Source: Alteromonas sp. IB21
Lineage (GTDB): Bacteria; Pseudomonadota; Gammaproteobacteria; Enterobacterales; Alteromonadaceae
Reading direction: 5' to 3'
Assembly: GCF_016405965.1 (NCBI RefSeq)
Contig: NZ_JAEFCD010000010.1
Coordinates: 57,350 to 121,349 of the forward strand
Length of the DNA: 64,000 nt
The notes below the pieces were generated by a model, which saw only the letters and a list, made by a program, of their open reading frames with translations, was not told where the DNA came from and ran no database searches. A program made the translations under genes and the position numbers. This document shows positions 53,781 to 61,681 of the stretch, piece by piece; position 1 is the stretch's first letter; each line of letters starts with the position of its first letter.

Positions 53781-54305
53781 TTACGCTGCAATAGCATCAA
53801 TAAGAAAATTATCCACTGAACGATATAGGTCAGTGAGCGTGCCGTTATTTTCAATGTGATAGTTAATCAATTTGCTGCCTATTCCGCTTTCTGAAGAATG
53901 CGCGGCTACTTGATTAGCGCTCTCTCTTGATATTTCAATAACGATGCCGCCAGCCTCAATGATTGCTTCAGCTTCGTTATCGAAACGACAATCACTAATT
54001 ACTATATTGGTGTGCTGCTCCATTTCTTTTTGTGCGCGTAATATCCATAAGTCTGAATTGATAGAGTTTCTGCCCCATTCAGTTCCTAGCGTTTGAAGTG
54101 CTACGCGAGGTGAAACGCCATAAAGCGGATCGACTTCTTCTTTCAGGCCGCCATACAAGTGTCGAGCATCCCAGCCAAATATTGACGCGGCGGCTTCCTT
54201 CATCGGCTTGCTGAACCAATAGTGGTGAAACTTGTAAGCCTCTTTTAAGTGCTCAGCTACCGTATCTTTACCGCTTCGGGCCTTGCCAGTTAAACCGATA
54301 ATCAT
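53781..54305 (-). CDS. deoxynucleoside monophosphate kinase
   Basis: 174 residues. The P-loop GLTGKARSGKDTVAEHL lies at residues 4-20; FSKPMKEAAASIFGW, RVALQTLGTEWGR and VISDCRFDNEAEAI are typical of phage dNMP kinases (T4 gp1-like). It supplies dNDPs for phage DNA synthesis. Stop codon neighbours the regulator gene; start overlaps the membrane gene stop by one base. Confidence 0.85.
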   Translation of the reverse strand: MIIGLTGKARSGKDTVAEHLKEAYKFHHYWFSKPMKEAAASIFGWDARHLYGGLKEEVDPLYGVSPRVALQTLGTEWGRNSINSDLWILRAQKEMEQHTNIVISDCRFDNEAEAIIEAGGIVIEISRESANQVAAHSSESGIGSKLINYHIENNGTLTDLYRSVDNFLIDAIAA

Positions 54306-54586
54306 TATTTACGCCCCTTAAAAACGTGCTTCACCATGTATGGGTGAGTTTTAATAGATGCTACTATTGCTAATGGCCCTGAAGTCATAAATGCTATTCC
54401 CTCCGGCGTAAACATATCCCCTGCCGCTAACCCGCCTATGATAGAAAATACAAAGAACTGACTAAACCCAATAAGCACACTGCCCACTGCGGCACCAATG
54501 CAATTTGCATCCCTTACCATCTGACTTTGAATACCCAGCAAGAACACCACTGAGAATTGACTGATGAAGATAACTAGAGCGCTCAT
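54305..54586 (-). CDS. membrane protein
   Basis: 93 residues with three hydrophobic segments (ALVIFISQFSVVFLLGIQ, CIGAAVGSVLIGFSQFFVFSIIGGLA, SGPLAIVASI). It overlaps both neighbours by one base (TAATG). No family recognised. Confidence 0.5.
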   Translation of the reverse strand: MSALVIFISQFSVVFLLGIQSQMVRDANCIGAAVGSVLIGFSQFFVFSIIGGLAAGDMFTPEGIAFMTSGPLAIVASIKTHPYMVKHVFKGRK

Positions 54587-55749
54587 TAATCCGTACTCCT
54601 TACCGTTTCTTCAATACGTTTAGGTGAGTAGCCGATCTTCTTATCAAAGATGATGCCTTGAATGCCTCGGTCTGCGCCGTATGCGCCACCGTGCGCGTAA
54701 GCGTCTTTTGGGGGGATAATGCCAACTGTCTCGACTTTGCAGCCAGGGTGTTCTTTAAACTGTGTCCATGAGTTGTGGTGAACGTGCCCACATATCCAGT
54801 GGCGGTATGTGGTTTTACCCCACAGCTTGTATTGATCATCTGCCATCTTGCCAGGCAGTGAGGAAAGCTTGCATGTGTGGCCGTGCGCAAAGCCAAGTAG
54901 AACTTTGCCGCGTTTAACGTACTGGAAGGGGCTATCACCTTTTTGCACATTAATGCGCGGATTGTCGCGGTAAAGCTGCCATACGTAAGAGCCGATAGCA
55001 CGACCTAAAATATCATCGTGGTTGCCTGGCACGTTGATGAACTCGACTTTCTTGTATTTGCGCAAACAGGCATCGATAAACATGCGGATAATGACAAAGC
55101 CAGCATCGAGCCATTTACCGTGACGCCCATCTAAATCAAGCTTGTGTTTACTGCGGCTGGTTTCACCTTGAATGTTATCGGCGTGGAAGAAATCACCCGT
55201 ATTAACTAAAACACATTCTTCGGTATCGGGTAGATTTGATAGCAAGCGCTTGAAGACTTTGCGGTATACGCGGTCTGCAATGTTTAAATCCCAATCTTCG
55301 CCCACCTCTTTGCTCCACGTCATTAAGCCAATGTGCGGATCGCCAATTGGAATTACGGTGAATTGGTCAGAGGTGGCAACTTTGTTTTCAAAGGGGATAA
55401 CCGGCAAAGGCTTAACATCCGCAATCATGCTTTCAACAATAGCGCCAGCGGTTTCTACCTGTTTGCTAATGTGTACATTAGTTTTTACCCACTCCATGAC
55501 GCGACCTGTGCTGCTATCATCTTTGTGCTTGTGGCGAACTAAGGTTGAGTAGCCAGAAACTAATTGGTTTTCAGGGTTGTTATAATCCCTATCGTTAGCA
55601 GGGTCGTAACCTGTTGCCTTCAGTGCCTTAATGCGCCTTAACACTACGCTGTGTGTCATGTTGTAAGCTTTAGCTATCTCCGTTGCCGTTCTGCCTGCTC
55701 GCAGTTCCTCGCGCAGTTCTTCGTGTGTAATCTTCTTCGCTGCCATCAT
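54586..55749 (-). CDS. HTH plus metallophosphoesterase (phage nuclease/phosphatase candidate)
   Basis: 387 residues. Residues 1-50 are a resolvase-like HTH (GRTATEIAKAYNMTHSVVLRRIKAL). From about 130, calcineurin-like motifs: IPIGDPHIG, LVNTGDFFHAD, NVPGNHDD, GFAHGHTC and ICGHVHHNS. The HTH-MPE arrangement occurs in phage genomes near replication genes. Substrate unknown (DNA ends or nucleotide). Start: a second Met (MAAKK) one codon later is also possible. Confidence 0.72.
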   Translation of the reverse strand: MMAAKKITHEELREELRAGRTATEIAKAYNMTHSVVLRRIKALKATGYDPANDRDYNNPENQLVSGYSTLVRHKHKDDSSTGRVMEWVKTNVHISKQVETAGAIVESMIADVKPLPVIPFENKVATSDQFTVIPIGDPHIGLMTWSKEVGEDWDLNIADRVYRKVFKRLLSNLPDTEECVLVNTGDFFHADNIQGETSRSKHKLDLDGRHGKWLDAGFVIIRMFIDACLRKYKKVEFINVPGNHDDILGRAIGSYVWQLYRDNPRINVQKGDSPFQYVKRGKVLLGFAHGHTCKLSSLPGKMADDQYKLWGKTTYRHWICGHVHHNSWTQFKEHPGCKVETVGIIPPKDAYAHGGAYGADRGIQGIIFDKKIGYSPKRIEETVRSTD

Positions 55750-55767
55750 TTCACCTTAGCGCACGGC

Positions 55768-56337
55768 TTATGCCGCGTTTTGTTTAAGCATTTCGCGGTA
55801 TAGCTTGCGATAATGCGATTTGATTTCTTGTATTTGTTCAATGGTGTAACGTTTGGGTTCGTGTGGGCCTTCTAGCCACTCCACTTTTTTGAGTCCGATT
55901 TTTTTAATGAGATTAATGCGATAGTTGGTTAAATTGCCTGATAGATGGTTATTGCAGGGGGCACATTGTTTCCACACGTTGCTTTCTTCAAAGCGCAATT
56001 CTGGCGCACTGCCTACACTTCGGTAGTGCCCAGCATGGTTTTGCCCAGTGTGATACCTACCACAACTGATACACGGCTCTTTTTCATCCCGTAACCGGAT
56101 ATAGGCGTTGAAGGCAGTTTGTGCTTCCCGAAGGTGTTCGCCCTTTGTTTTAAGCTTCTCTTTCTTTGCCTTGAGTCGCTTCGATTCAATTTTTCGCCCC
56201 TCTTTAGCCAGTTTAGAAACGTTAGCTGCCGCCCACCCTATAAAGCACTCTTGATTGCAAAAAGCTTTTAGCTGCCTAAGTAGCATTTCCTCTTGTGGTC
56301 CTTTCTTTTTGCAGTGTGAGCAACGGCGTGATTTCAT
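55768..56337 (-). CDS. ninG: NinG recombination nuclease
   Basis: 189 residues, close to lambda NinG (Rap, 204). Zinc finger CSHCKKKGPQEEML and CISCGRYHTGQNHAGHYRSVGSAPELRFEESNVWKQCAPCNNHLSGN match NinG's HNH-like core. It resolves recombination intermediates in Red-type recombination. Paired with NinB. Confidence 0.88.
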   Translation of the reverse strand: MKSRRCSHCKKKGPQEEMLLRQLKAFCNQECFIGWAAANVSKLAKEGRKIESKRLKAKKEKLKTKGEHLREAQTAFNAYIRLRDEKEPCISCGRYHTGQNHAGHYRSVGSAPELRFEESNVWKQCAPCNNHLSGNLTNYRINLIKKIGLKKVEWLEGPHEPKRYTIEQIQEIKSHYRKLYREMLKQNAA

Positions 56338-56489
56338 AGAAGCTCTTCCCTAACTATGATTCGCCTGATATCTCCCAACCATCCAAAGTCATCCCATCTC
56401 ATAAACTGCCTAACGCTAAATCTCACCCACTCTTCATGGCCTGGCTTTTCGTGAATCACATAACAAACCGTTCTTGTTGGTGTAATCAC
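56334..56489 (-). CDS. 51-residue gene between ninB and ninG
   Basis: GTG at 56489 (GTGA overlap with the ninB stop) to TGA at 56334-56336, which overlaps the ninG ATG as ATGA. The protein starts MITPTRTVCYVIHEKPGHEEW and has GWLGDIRRIIVREELL at the end. Both junctions are overlaps of the kind used throughout this operon, so I accept it. No family recognised. Confidence 0.6.
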   Translation of the reverse strand: MITPTRTVCYVIHEKPGHEEWVRFSVRQFMRWDDFGWLGDIRRIIVREELL

Positions 56490-56920
56490 TGCCTTGCTCC
56501 CATATTCTCTTTGCTAGGCCAAGGCACATAGATCCCCATGTTTTCACCTATGGCTTTATTGATAATGTCACCGATAACTACATAGTCCTTAGTGCTGGCT
56601 TGCGTTGTTGAGGTCTTGCCCATGTAAGCAAGCTGAGTTGGGCGCCAAATTAGCTCTTTCACGCTACCCCCTGACCATGGCACTTCAGAGCGTTGTGATA
56701 CTTCAGCCATGAAGCGCTTTACGTCATAACCTAATTCGTTGAGCGTTTGCGCTAACTGATTGCACCAAAGATGAAGTGAATTGTTTTGTAACTGACTGCG
56801 CTGCTTCTCGGTCGTAAGCTGCATCATCAGCCACTTTGCCAATTCCCAAGTGCTGCGTATTTCTTGTATAGCGCTATCTAGTGAATGCTGGCTATTGATG
56901 ATTCGGAACTGGCCTTTCAC
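56486..56920 (-). CDS. ninB: NinB recombination protein
   Basis: 144 residues (lambda NinB 146). EKQRSQLQNNSLHLWCNQLAQTLNELGYDVKRFM and the KDYVVIGDIINKAIGENMGIYVPWPS end are characteristic of the NinB/Orf family, which loads recombinases on SSB-coated DNA. Start GTG 56920 overlaps the previous stop by one base (TAGTG). Confidence 0.85.
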   Translation of the reverse strand: MKGQFRIINSQHSLDSAIQEIRSTWELAKWLMMQLTTEKQRSQLQNNSLHLWCNQLAQTLNELGYDVKRFMAEVSQRSEVPWSGGSVKELIWRPTQLAYMGKTSTTQASTKDYVVIGDIINKAIGENMGIYVPWPSKENMGARQ

Positions 56921-57108
56921 TACGCCACCTCACTCATTAGCGCATCTATCTCGCGTGATAGGCGCTCTTCTTCTGACAGTGGGCAAGATGCCATAAGGCG
57001 GTTTTCTTCGATTTTTTCTCTTGCCAGTTTGCGTCTTTGCAATTCTTCGCTTTGCGTTTCTCGCTTAATGCGTAATGCCCGTGATTCTTTCATCTGTTCT
57101 AAGTTCAT
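56920..57108 (-). CDS. small charged helical protein
   Basis: 62 residues, MNLEQMKESRALRIKRETQSEELQRRKLAREKIEEN, strongly helical and charged. Preceded by GGAGCAAGCAGC and ATGA overlap with the methyltransferase stop. No family recognised. Confidence 0.5.
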   Translation of the reverse strand: MNLEQMKESRALRIKRETQSEELQRRKLAREKIEENRLMASCPLSEEERLSREIDALMSEVA

Positions 57109-57677
57109 GCTGCTTGCTCCTTGCTGCCTATCTGAATGCTTTCGTCAACTTGATTACCGAACACTTCCCAGCCTGGCGATTGCGTTCTGGCAAACATTTC
57201 TAAGCGAGGTACATCACCGCACAGCTTTTCAATAGCGTGGCGAAACTCGTTTGGCTTGGCGCTATGACCTGTTACTTTTGCGCGGATGCGTGAGCGAATA
57301 GAGCGGTCTTTAATGAGCGTGGAGGTTTTACCTTTCACGGCCACTAATGCAGACTCAGTGGAAGCGCGAGTAATATGGCCCATTCCAAAAAAGTCTTTGC
57401 CGTGTTTGGTTTCTTTATCCCATACAAAGCCATTCATATTTGTTACCCTAAAGCCCCAAGCTCTAGCTAGTGCAAGCGCTTCATCTGGCATTGCGCCTAC
57501 GTACCACATAACCAACAAGCAGTTATCATCACAAAGGCTCTTAACGTCCATTTGCTTCATATCTTCAAGGCTCATTACATCGTATTGCTGTGAAGCGCCG
57601 GACTTCATTGAACCGCCTGTCTTCTTGTTGTTAAACGCCCAAGGTGGATCGGCGTAAATAACCTTGTATTTACTCAT
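57105..57677 (-). CDS. MT-A70 family adenine DNA methyltransferase
   Basis: 190 residues. Catalytic DPPW at residues 10-13 (YADPPWAF), preceded by SAM-site-like hydrophobic start, and MWYVGAMPDEALALARAWGFRVTN and FGMGHITRASTESALVAVKG typical of MT-A70-like phage N6-adenine methyltransferases. It may protect phage DNA from host restriction. Ends EQAA with ATGA overlap. Confidence 0.85.
   Translation of the reverse strand: MSKYKVIYADPPWAFNNKKTGGSMKSGASQQYDVMSLEDMKQMDVKSLCDDNCLLVMWYVGAMPDEALALARAWGFRVTNMNGFVWDKETKHGKDFFGMGHITRASTESALVAVKGKTSTLIKDRSIRSRIRAKVTGHSAKPNEFRHAIEKLCGDVPRLEMFARTQSPGWEVFGNQVDESIQIGSKEQAA
57106..57120 (-). repeat. 15-bp translation-start repeat, copy 2 of 3
   Basis: Identical to copies at 53033-53047 and 62889-62903. 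Here it joins the MT-A70 methyltransferase end and the small helical protein start. Confidence 0.85.
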
Positions 57678-57958
57678 GCTGCACCACCTAAAATGCTGAT
57701 TGACTCCAAACCGAACAGTAAGCCCTTAGCCTTTCTCGCCTTTGCGATTTCAACTGGCGAATGGTTTTCAATAAAACTAGCCCGGTAGCGAATGGTTTTA
57801 CCGTGTTCATTGTGATCAGCTTCAAATGTGACGCCGTTTTTGTTCTGCAAGCTTTTTAGCGTGTTACTTGGTCTGCTATCGCCAAGGTGTTCAGCGAGTT
57901 CTTTGGTGGTTCTCCACTCGCCGTTGCTGAAAGCGATCGCTTTTTCTATGTTAGTCAT
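57674..57958 (-). CDS. winged-helix-like small protein
   Basis: 94 residues: GEWRTTKELAEHLGDSRPSNTLKSLQNKNGVTFEADHNEHGKTIRYRASF resembles a winged helix (HTH then beta wing). Overlaps the methyltransferase start by four bases. No further role. Confidence 0.5.
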   Translation of the reverse strand: MTNIEKAIAFSNGEWRTTKELAEHLGDSRPSNTLKSLQNKNGVTFEADHNEHGKTIRYRASFIENHSPVEIAKARKAKGLLFGLESISILGGAA

Positions 57959-57964
57959 GCTGCG

Positions 57965-59371
57965 TTACCCCTCAAACTTTCTAACAGTTTGCCTAGGCGC
58001 TGGCACATCACCCACAATCTGGCGGTTAGCGAGTGGTTTGAACTCGCTGTACTCACCACGGAAAACAGAACCTACCATCCCAATTTCACCCATACGGCAT
58101 TTGCCTATGATGATTTCAGCTAGGCCTCTGTCTTGGCTGTTCTCGTTGTAAACTTCATCGCGATAGATAAAAATTATCTTGTCCGCGTCTTGCTCAATCT
58201 GCCCAGACTCGCGTAGGTCTGAGTTAATGGGCCTTTTGTTGTTTCGGCTTTCAAGGGAGCGAGATAGTTGGCTGAGCACAAGGAACGGACAATCAAACTC
58301 TTTGGCCAACGCTTTAATGTCGCGGCTAATTTCACTGATTTCGTTCACTCGGTTGTCTGTTTTTCTATGGCCGCGAATAAGTTGAAGGTAATCAGCCATT
58401 ATCAGTGTTGGTTTACCATGCTTCTTTTGGTATCTGCGCAATTCTAAGCGCATTCGAGGGATGGTCATGTAAGCATCATCAACAATTGAAAGGTGTGTTT
58501 GTTTCAACTGGCACATTACAGATGAAACTCTCGAGAATTTTTCGTCTGTCATACCTCCGGATGAGTTACTAGGACGCTGTATATCTGCAATTGAAACTTG
58601 GCCAAGGGATGAAATCATTTTGTAGATAAGCTGCTGGCGTGGCATCTCCATACTGAAAACAATTGGTTTACCACCGCGAATAGCTTCCGTTGTTACCATG
58701 TTCATTGCTAGGGTTGTTTTACCCATCGAAGGCCTTGCTGCTAGAACAATCATATCGGCGGGCTCTAGCCCGTTAATTTTATTATCTAGGTCGCTTAACC
58801 CAGTTGAGATACCCGCAATTTCACTACCTGAGTTTATGCGCGTTTCAAGTTCGTCAATGGCTGTCTGCAAGGCGGCATGAATAGAGTAATCAGCTTCATT
58901 TGTACAAAGTTTCTCTGATACATCACCAAGGCGCTTTTCCGCATTCCCCAGAATTTCAATTACATCTGAACCGTCTGAGTTGTAGCATTGCTCTTGTATA
59001 TCGTGCGCTGCTGCAATAGCCTGGCGCTGTAAAGAGCGATTGCGAACAGTGTTGGTGTAAGTCATTAGGTTTGCTGTTGACGGTACGCTGCGAGCCAACT
59101 CGTAAACGTAGGTGTCGCCACCAACATCATCAATCCAATTTTTGTGACTAAGAAACTCTGGCAATGTGATCAAGTCTACTGCTCGGCCTGAACCAAGCAT
59201 CTCAGCAATGCCGCAATAAATTAAGCGGTGCGAGCGGCTATAAAAATCATCTTCAGAAAGAATTGGCGTAACCGCATCAAGCAAATCATTGTTGTTAAGT
59301 ATTGCGCCTAACACAGCTTGTTCAGCAGTTGGGCTGTGAGGTGGTATGCGAAGGTTTTCAGCGTGACTCAT
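57965..59371 (-). CDS. dnaB: replicative DNA helicase, DnaB-type
   Basis: 468 residues from ATG 59371 (ATGA overlap; GGAGGGAAGAAGC upstream). N-terminal PHSPTAEQAVLGAILNN and a C-terminal RecA core with Walker A AARPSMGKTTLAMN near residue 211, Walker B LIMADYLQLI, and SQLSRSLESRNNKRPINSDLRESGQIEQDAD. The full-length hexameric helicase (E. coli 471) opens the phage fork; it may replace host DnaB and does not need DnaC. Operon with the initiator-like gene upstream. Confidence 0.93.
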   Translation of the reverse strand: MSHAENLRIPPHSPTAEQAVLGAILNNNDLLDAVTPILSEDDFYSRSHRLIYCGIAEMLGSGRAVDLITLPEFLSHKNWIDDVGGDTYVYELARSVPSTANLMTYTNTVRNRSLQRQAIAAAHDIQEQCYNSDGSDVIEILGNAEKRLGDVSEKLCTNEADYSIHAALQTAIDELETRINSGSEIAGISTGLSDLDNKINGLEPADMIVLAARPSMGKTTLAMNMVTTEAIRGGKPIVFSMEMPRQQLIYKMISSLGQVSIADIQRPSNSSGGMTDEKFSRVSSVMCQLKQTHLSIVDDAYMTIPRMRLELRRYQKKHGKPTLIMADYLQLIRGHRKTDNRVNEISEISRDIKALAKEFDCPFLVLSQLSRSLESRNNKRPINSDLRESGQIEQDADKIIFIYRDEVYNENSQDRGLAEIIIGKCRMGEIGMVGSVFRGEYSEFKPLANRQIVGDVPAPRQTVRKFEG

Positions 59372-60303
59372 GCTTCTTCCCTCCACTGCTTGCGAGTGAG
59401 GAACAACGCTGGAAACATGCTCACGTAGTTTTCAAAATCTGAACGCTTGCCCTGCGCTTGGCACGATTCGATATCAGAGAATGCCTCGCTCATCAGGTTT
59501 AGCATATCGTTAATTTCCTTGATGAACCCCTTATGCCCGATTTTTTTCATGTAGCTATCAGGAAATGCTTTCATAAAATTCTTTTGATAGGTGTGGGTTT
59601 TGGGTGGCTTTTGATTTACCCCGATGGCTTTCTTGCTTTCGCGCCATGACTCCCAAAAATGCTCAAACCCTTTCACTCGAACTTCATTGATTTTTTCAAT
59701 GCGCAGAGCCTCTGGGTCTGCATTGTCTTTTATTTGTTGTTTATATCCCTTGTTGGTATTAGGGCTTGGTTTCGGTTCTGGGTTCGGTTTTGAGTCTTGC
59801 TCCACGCCTTGCCCTGCTTGGGTTTCAATCGGTTTTTCTAACGGTTCTCTTATCGGTTTTAAAACCGATACATTTTTAGCCTGATAATTTGCCCAATTTT
59901 TAAGCGTTATCACCGTACATTGGTCTTTACCTTTGCCGATTGTTTTGCACTCTAAGAACCCATCTTCAGACAGTATTTTAAGCACTCGCTTAACGGCACT
60001 CTTAGCGGCTTCATCGGGGTTTTTTGACTTGGTGTAAAAGCCATACAATGCCGATGATTTTGCCAGGTTGAGAAGTGTTGTTACGTACTGGCCTATTTCA
60101 AGCTGAATGATGTGCTTGCCGTATTGCCTCTCATGAGCGCTGTAAGCGGCTTTTCTGATTAGGAAAGGTGCGACAAGCATACAGAAAGGATCGTTACTCC
60201 ACGGCTGCGTATCGATGCTTTGATACATAAGAACAAAGCCGTTTCCTTCCCCCATAGGTTTTCTACCTTTAAACTGATAAACATTTTCTGCCTGACTACC
60301 CAT
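59368..60303 (-). CDS. phage replication initiator-like protein
   Basis: 311 residues; N-terminal region YQSIDTQPWSNDPFCMLVAPFLIRKAAYSAHERQYGKHIIQLEIGQYVTTLLNLAKSS... is a winged-helix replication-initiation/DnaD-like N-terminal domain (cf. phage O/DnaT-type), the middle is a Pro/Lys-rich linker (KPNPEPKPSPNTNKGYKQQ) and the C-terminus resembles a DnaB-loader interaction domain. Upstream of DnaB by overlap. Role as initiator/loader is inference. Confidence 0.65.
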   Translation of the reverse strand: MGSQAENVYQFKGRKPMGEGNGFVLMYQSIDTQPWSNDPFCMLVAPFLIRKAAYSAHERQYGKHIIQLEIGQYVTTLLNLAKSSALYGFYTKSKNPDEAAKSAVKRVLKILSEDGFLECKTIGKGKDQCTVITLKNWANYQAKNVSVLKPIREPLEKPIETQAGQGVEQDSKPNPEPKPSPNTNKGYKQQIKDNADPEALRIEKINEVRVKGFEHFWESWRESKKAIGVNQKPPKTHTYQKNFMKAFPDSYMKKIGHKGFIKEINDMLNLMSEAFSDIESCQAQGKRSDFENYVSMFPALFLTRKQWREEA

Positions 60304-60478
60304 TTGCTTTCACCTCTGCCAGTTTATTAAGGGTTGCTTCTAGCTCCGCAATGAGCCGTAGCGTTTCGTCAGCGGTGAGGTGCATAACTTTGCCTAGCTG
60401 GTTAGTTCTAATCGCTACACAGTGGCCTTTAGCGCATATGGTGTAATTTGGGTTGTCAAACTTAATTAAATCGCTCAT
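60296..60478 (-). CDS. small phage protein
   Basis: 60 residues, MSDLIKFDNPNYTICAKGHCVAIRTNQLGKVMHL, preceded by GAGGAAG. Overlaps the next gene by 8 bases. Possibly a small regulatory protein. No family recognised. Confidence 0.5.
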   Translation of the reverse strand: MSDLIKFDNPNYTICAKGHCVAIRTNQLGKVMHLTADETLRLIAELEATLNKLAEVKANG

Positions 60479-60502
60479 ACTCTTCCTCGAAGTTAATCTT
60501 CA

Positions 60503-60541
60503 AACCCCGCTTTTTGGTTTCCACGCCTGGCGGGGTTTTTT
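60503..60541 (+). terminator. plus-strand terminator hairpin at left edge of structured block
   Basis: AACCCCGC (60503-60510) pairs with GCGGGG plus TT (60530-60537), followed by TTTTTT to 60541. Strong for plus-strand transcription; on the minus strand only TTTGAAG follows, so it would be weak there. Confidence 0.75.
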
Positions 60542-60545
60542 ATTG

Positions 60546-61288
60546 CCTGAAACAATCACATTTTGATTTGTGAGTGTTATTGGTAGCAGACCTCCCAGCC
60601 TGCTTGGTCGGGGTTAACGTGATTAGCGCTTCACGCTTGACCGACTAGGTAGGATCAACACTTACGGCGCTACCTCGTTATTCCGTAAGCATCAGACCGA
60701 TATACTGCGTCACCCAGTTAAAGCGCCGACTGAGAATGCTCAATCCGCATAACGCTTTGATGAAGCCTGCTTGGTAGATTGCCTTCGCCTGGTCAATCAT
60801 TGTGAATCGGAGCGTACCCGAACCATTACGCAAGCTTCTCAAAACGCCCTACACTTTCGCAGTAGGCGCGGCCATGGTTGTCACCTTGGCGCCAACTCGG
60901 ATGAATAAGCCCTATTACTTACCGTTACCGATACTAGAAAGCGTTGCCGGTGCCATGCCTTATCCGAACGTTCTCTGGCCCATAGCTTTGTCGGTCAATT
61001 CCGTGGGGTTTATAGTGGGCACCCTCGTTTCGCCCACAGCCAGCAGCAATAACGCTTTGATGAATGGCCCTCGCTACGCCTTTACCGGCCCATATACAGG
61101 GCAAGCAGCCATTCTCAAAACGCCCTCGTTCCTTAATCGTGGTGAGGGCAACCACGGTCTTTTCGGTGACAAGGGAGACACACCCCTTGGACGGTGTTTA
61201 GCAGTTAAGCTACTGCCGCCAGATAAATGTCATCGTTTGCAGATGTTTTTAAACTTAAACAGCCGCTACTAAACAACGAAACACTCTC
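60546..61288. ncRNA. structured non-coding block, candidate giant phage RNA
   Basis: 743 bases with no phage-like gene, flanked by hairpin terminators on both sides. It contains repeated modules: ATAACGCTTTGATGAA at 60749-60764 and 61049-61064 (exactly 300 bases apart), TTCTCAAAACGCCCT at 60836-60850 and 61112-61126, and AGCCTGCTTGGT at 60597-60608 and 60764-60775. Each second motif is followed by a hairpin (CCTAC/GTAGG near 60848-60866; GCCCTC/GAGGGC at 61122-61149). Another hairpin is CTTACGG/CCGTAAG (60661-60689). Composition and length fit a GOLLD/ROOL-type phage RNA, but family and strand are not proven. Confidence 0.5.
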
Positions 61289-61290
61289 AC

Positions 61291-61322
61291 CCAAAAACCC
61301 CGCGACTAGGCAGGGTTTTTGG
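61291..61322. terminator. bidirectional hairpin terminator at right edge of structured block
   Basis: CCAAAAACCC (61291-61300) and GGGTTTTTGG (61313-61322) are a perfect 10-bp inverted repeat with further GC pairs inside. The A-runs and T-runs allow stopping in both directions. On the minus strand it follows the gene at 61352 directly. Confidence 0.85.
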
Positions 61323-61351
61323 TTTTAATGACTCTGAATATTGTCTGTAGG

Positions 61352-61681
61352 TTAGAAGCGCCAACCCACTTCATGTGTAAGGCGGTAATCACCTGGCACT
61401 TGTATATTTACAGATCTCACGTTAGCGAGCTTCGTAGACTCGCCAGCGGGTAGTTCAACTTCTACATAATTAACCTTTACCACTGGCTCATAGCCAACAG
61501 CAAAGGCAATGCGCTCTACTTCGGGCGCATCGATAGGGGTAATTGCAAACTTTGATTCAACAAAGTCTTTGGCCTGAACCACTTCCACCGATTCAATCTG
61601 ATCAACCATTTCGGCGTGACCAGAAGAAGCAAGCGCGGCGGCTAAGCCAATAACTGCACCAATAACTAAAATTTTTCGCAT
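61352..61681 (-). CDS. exported phage protein
   Basis: 109 residues with a signal peptide (MRKILVIGAVIGLAAALASSGHAEM). The mature part (SVEVVQAKDFVESKFAITPIDAPEVERIAFAVGYEP...) is beta-rich. No family recognised; signal peptide suggests superinfection-exclusion or surface-related role. AAAAGGGAAC lies 3-10 bases upstream of ATG 61681. A long structured leader lies before it. Confidence 0.55.
   Translation of the reverse strand: MRKILVIGAVIGLAAALASSGHAEMVDQIESVEVVQAKDFVESKFAITPIDAPEVERIAFAVGYEPVVKVNYVEVELPAGESTKLANVRSVNIQVPGDYRLTHEVGWRF

Noticed and set aside
60802..61272. 156-codon plus-strand reading in the structured block
   Set aside because: GTG start without ribosome binding site, opposite to all neighbouring phage genes, and it runs through the repeated modules and hairpins. 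No domain is recognised. Treated as part of a non-coding structured region, though a coding role is not fully excluded.
60546..61288. Retron or diversity-generating retroelement explanation for the repeats
   Set aside because: No reverse transcriptase gene is present in the window, so the repeats cannot be assigned to those systems.
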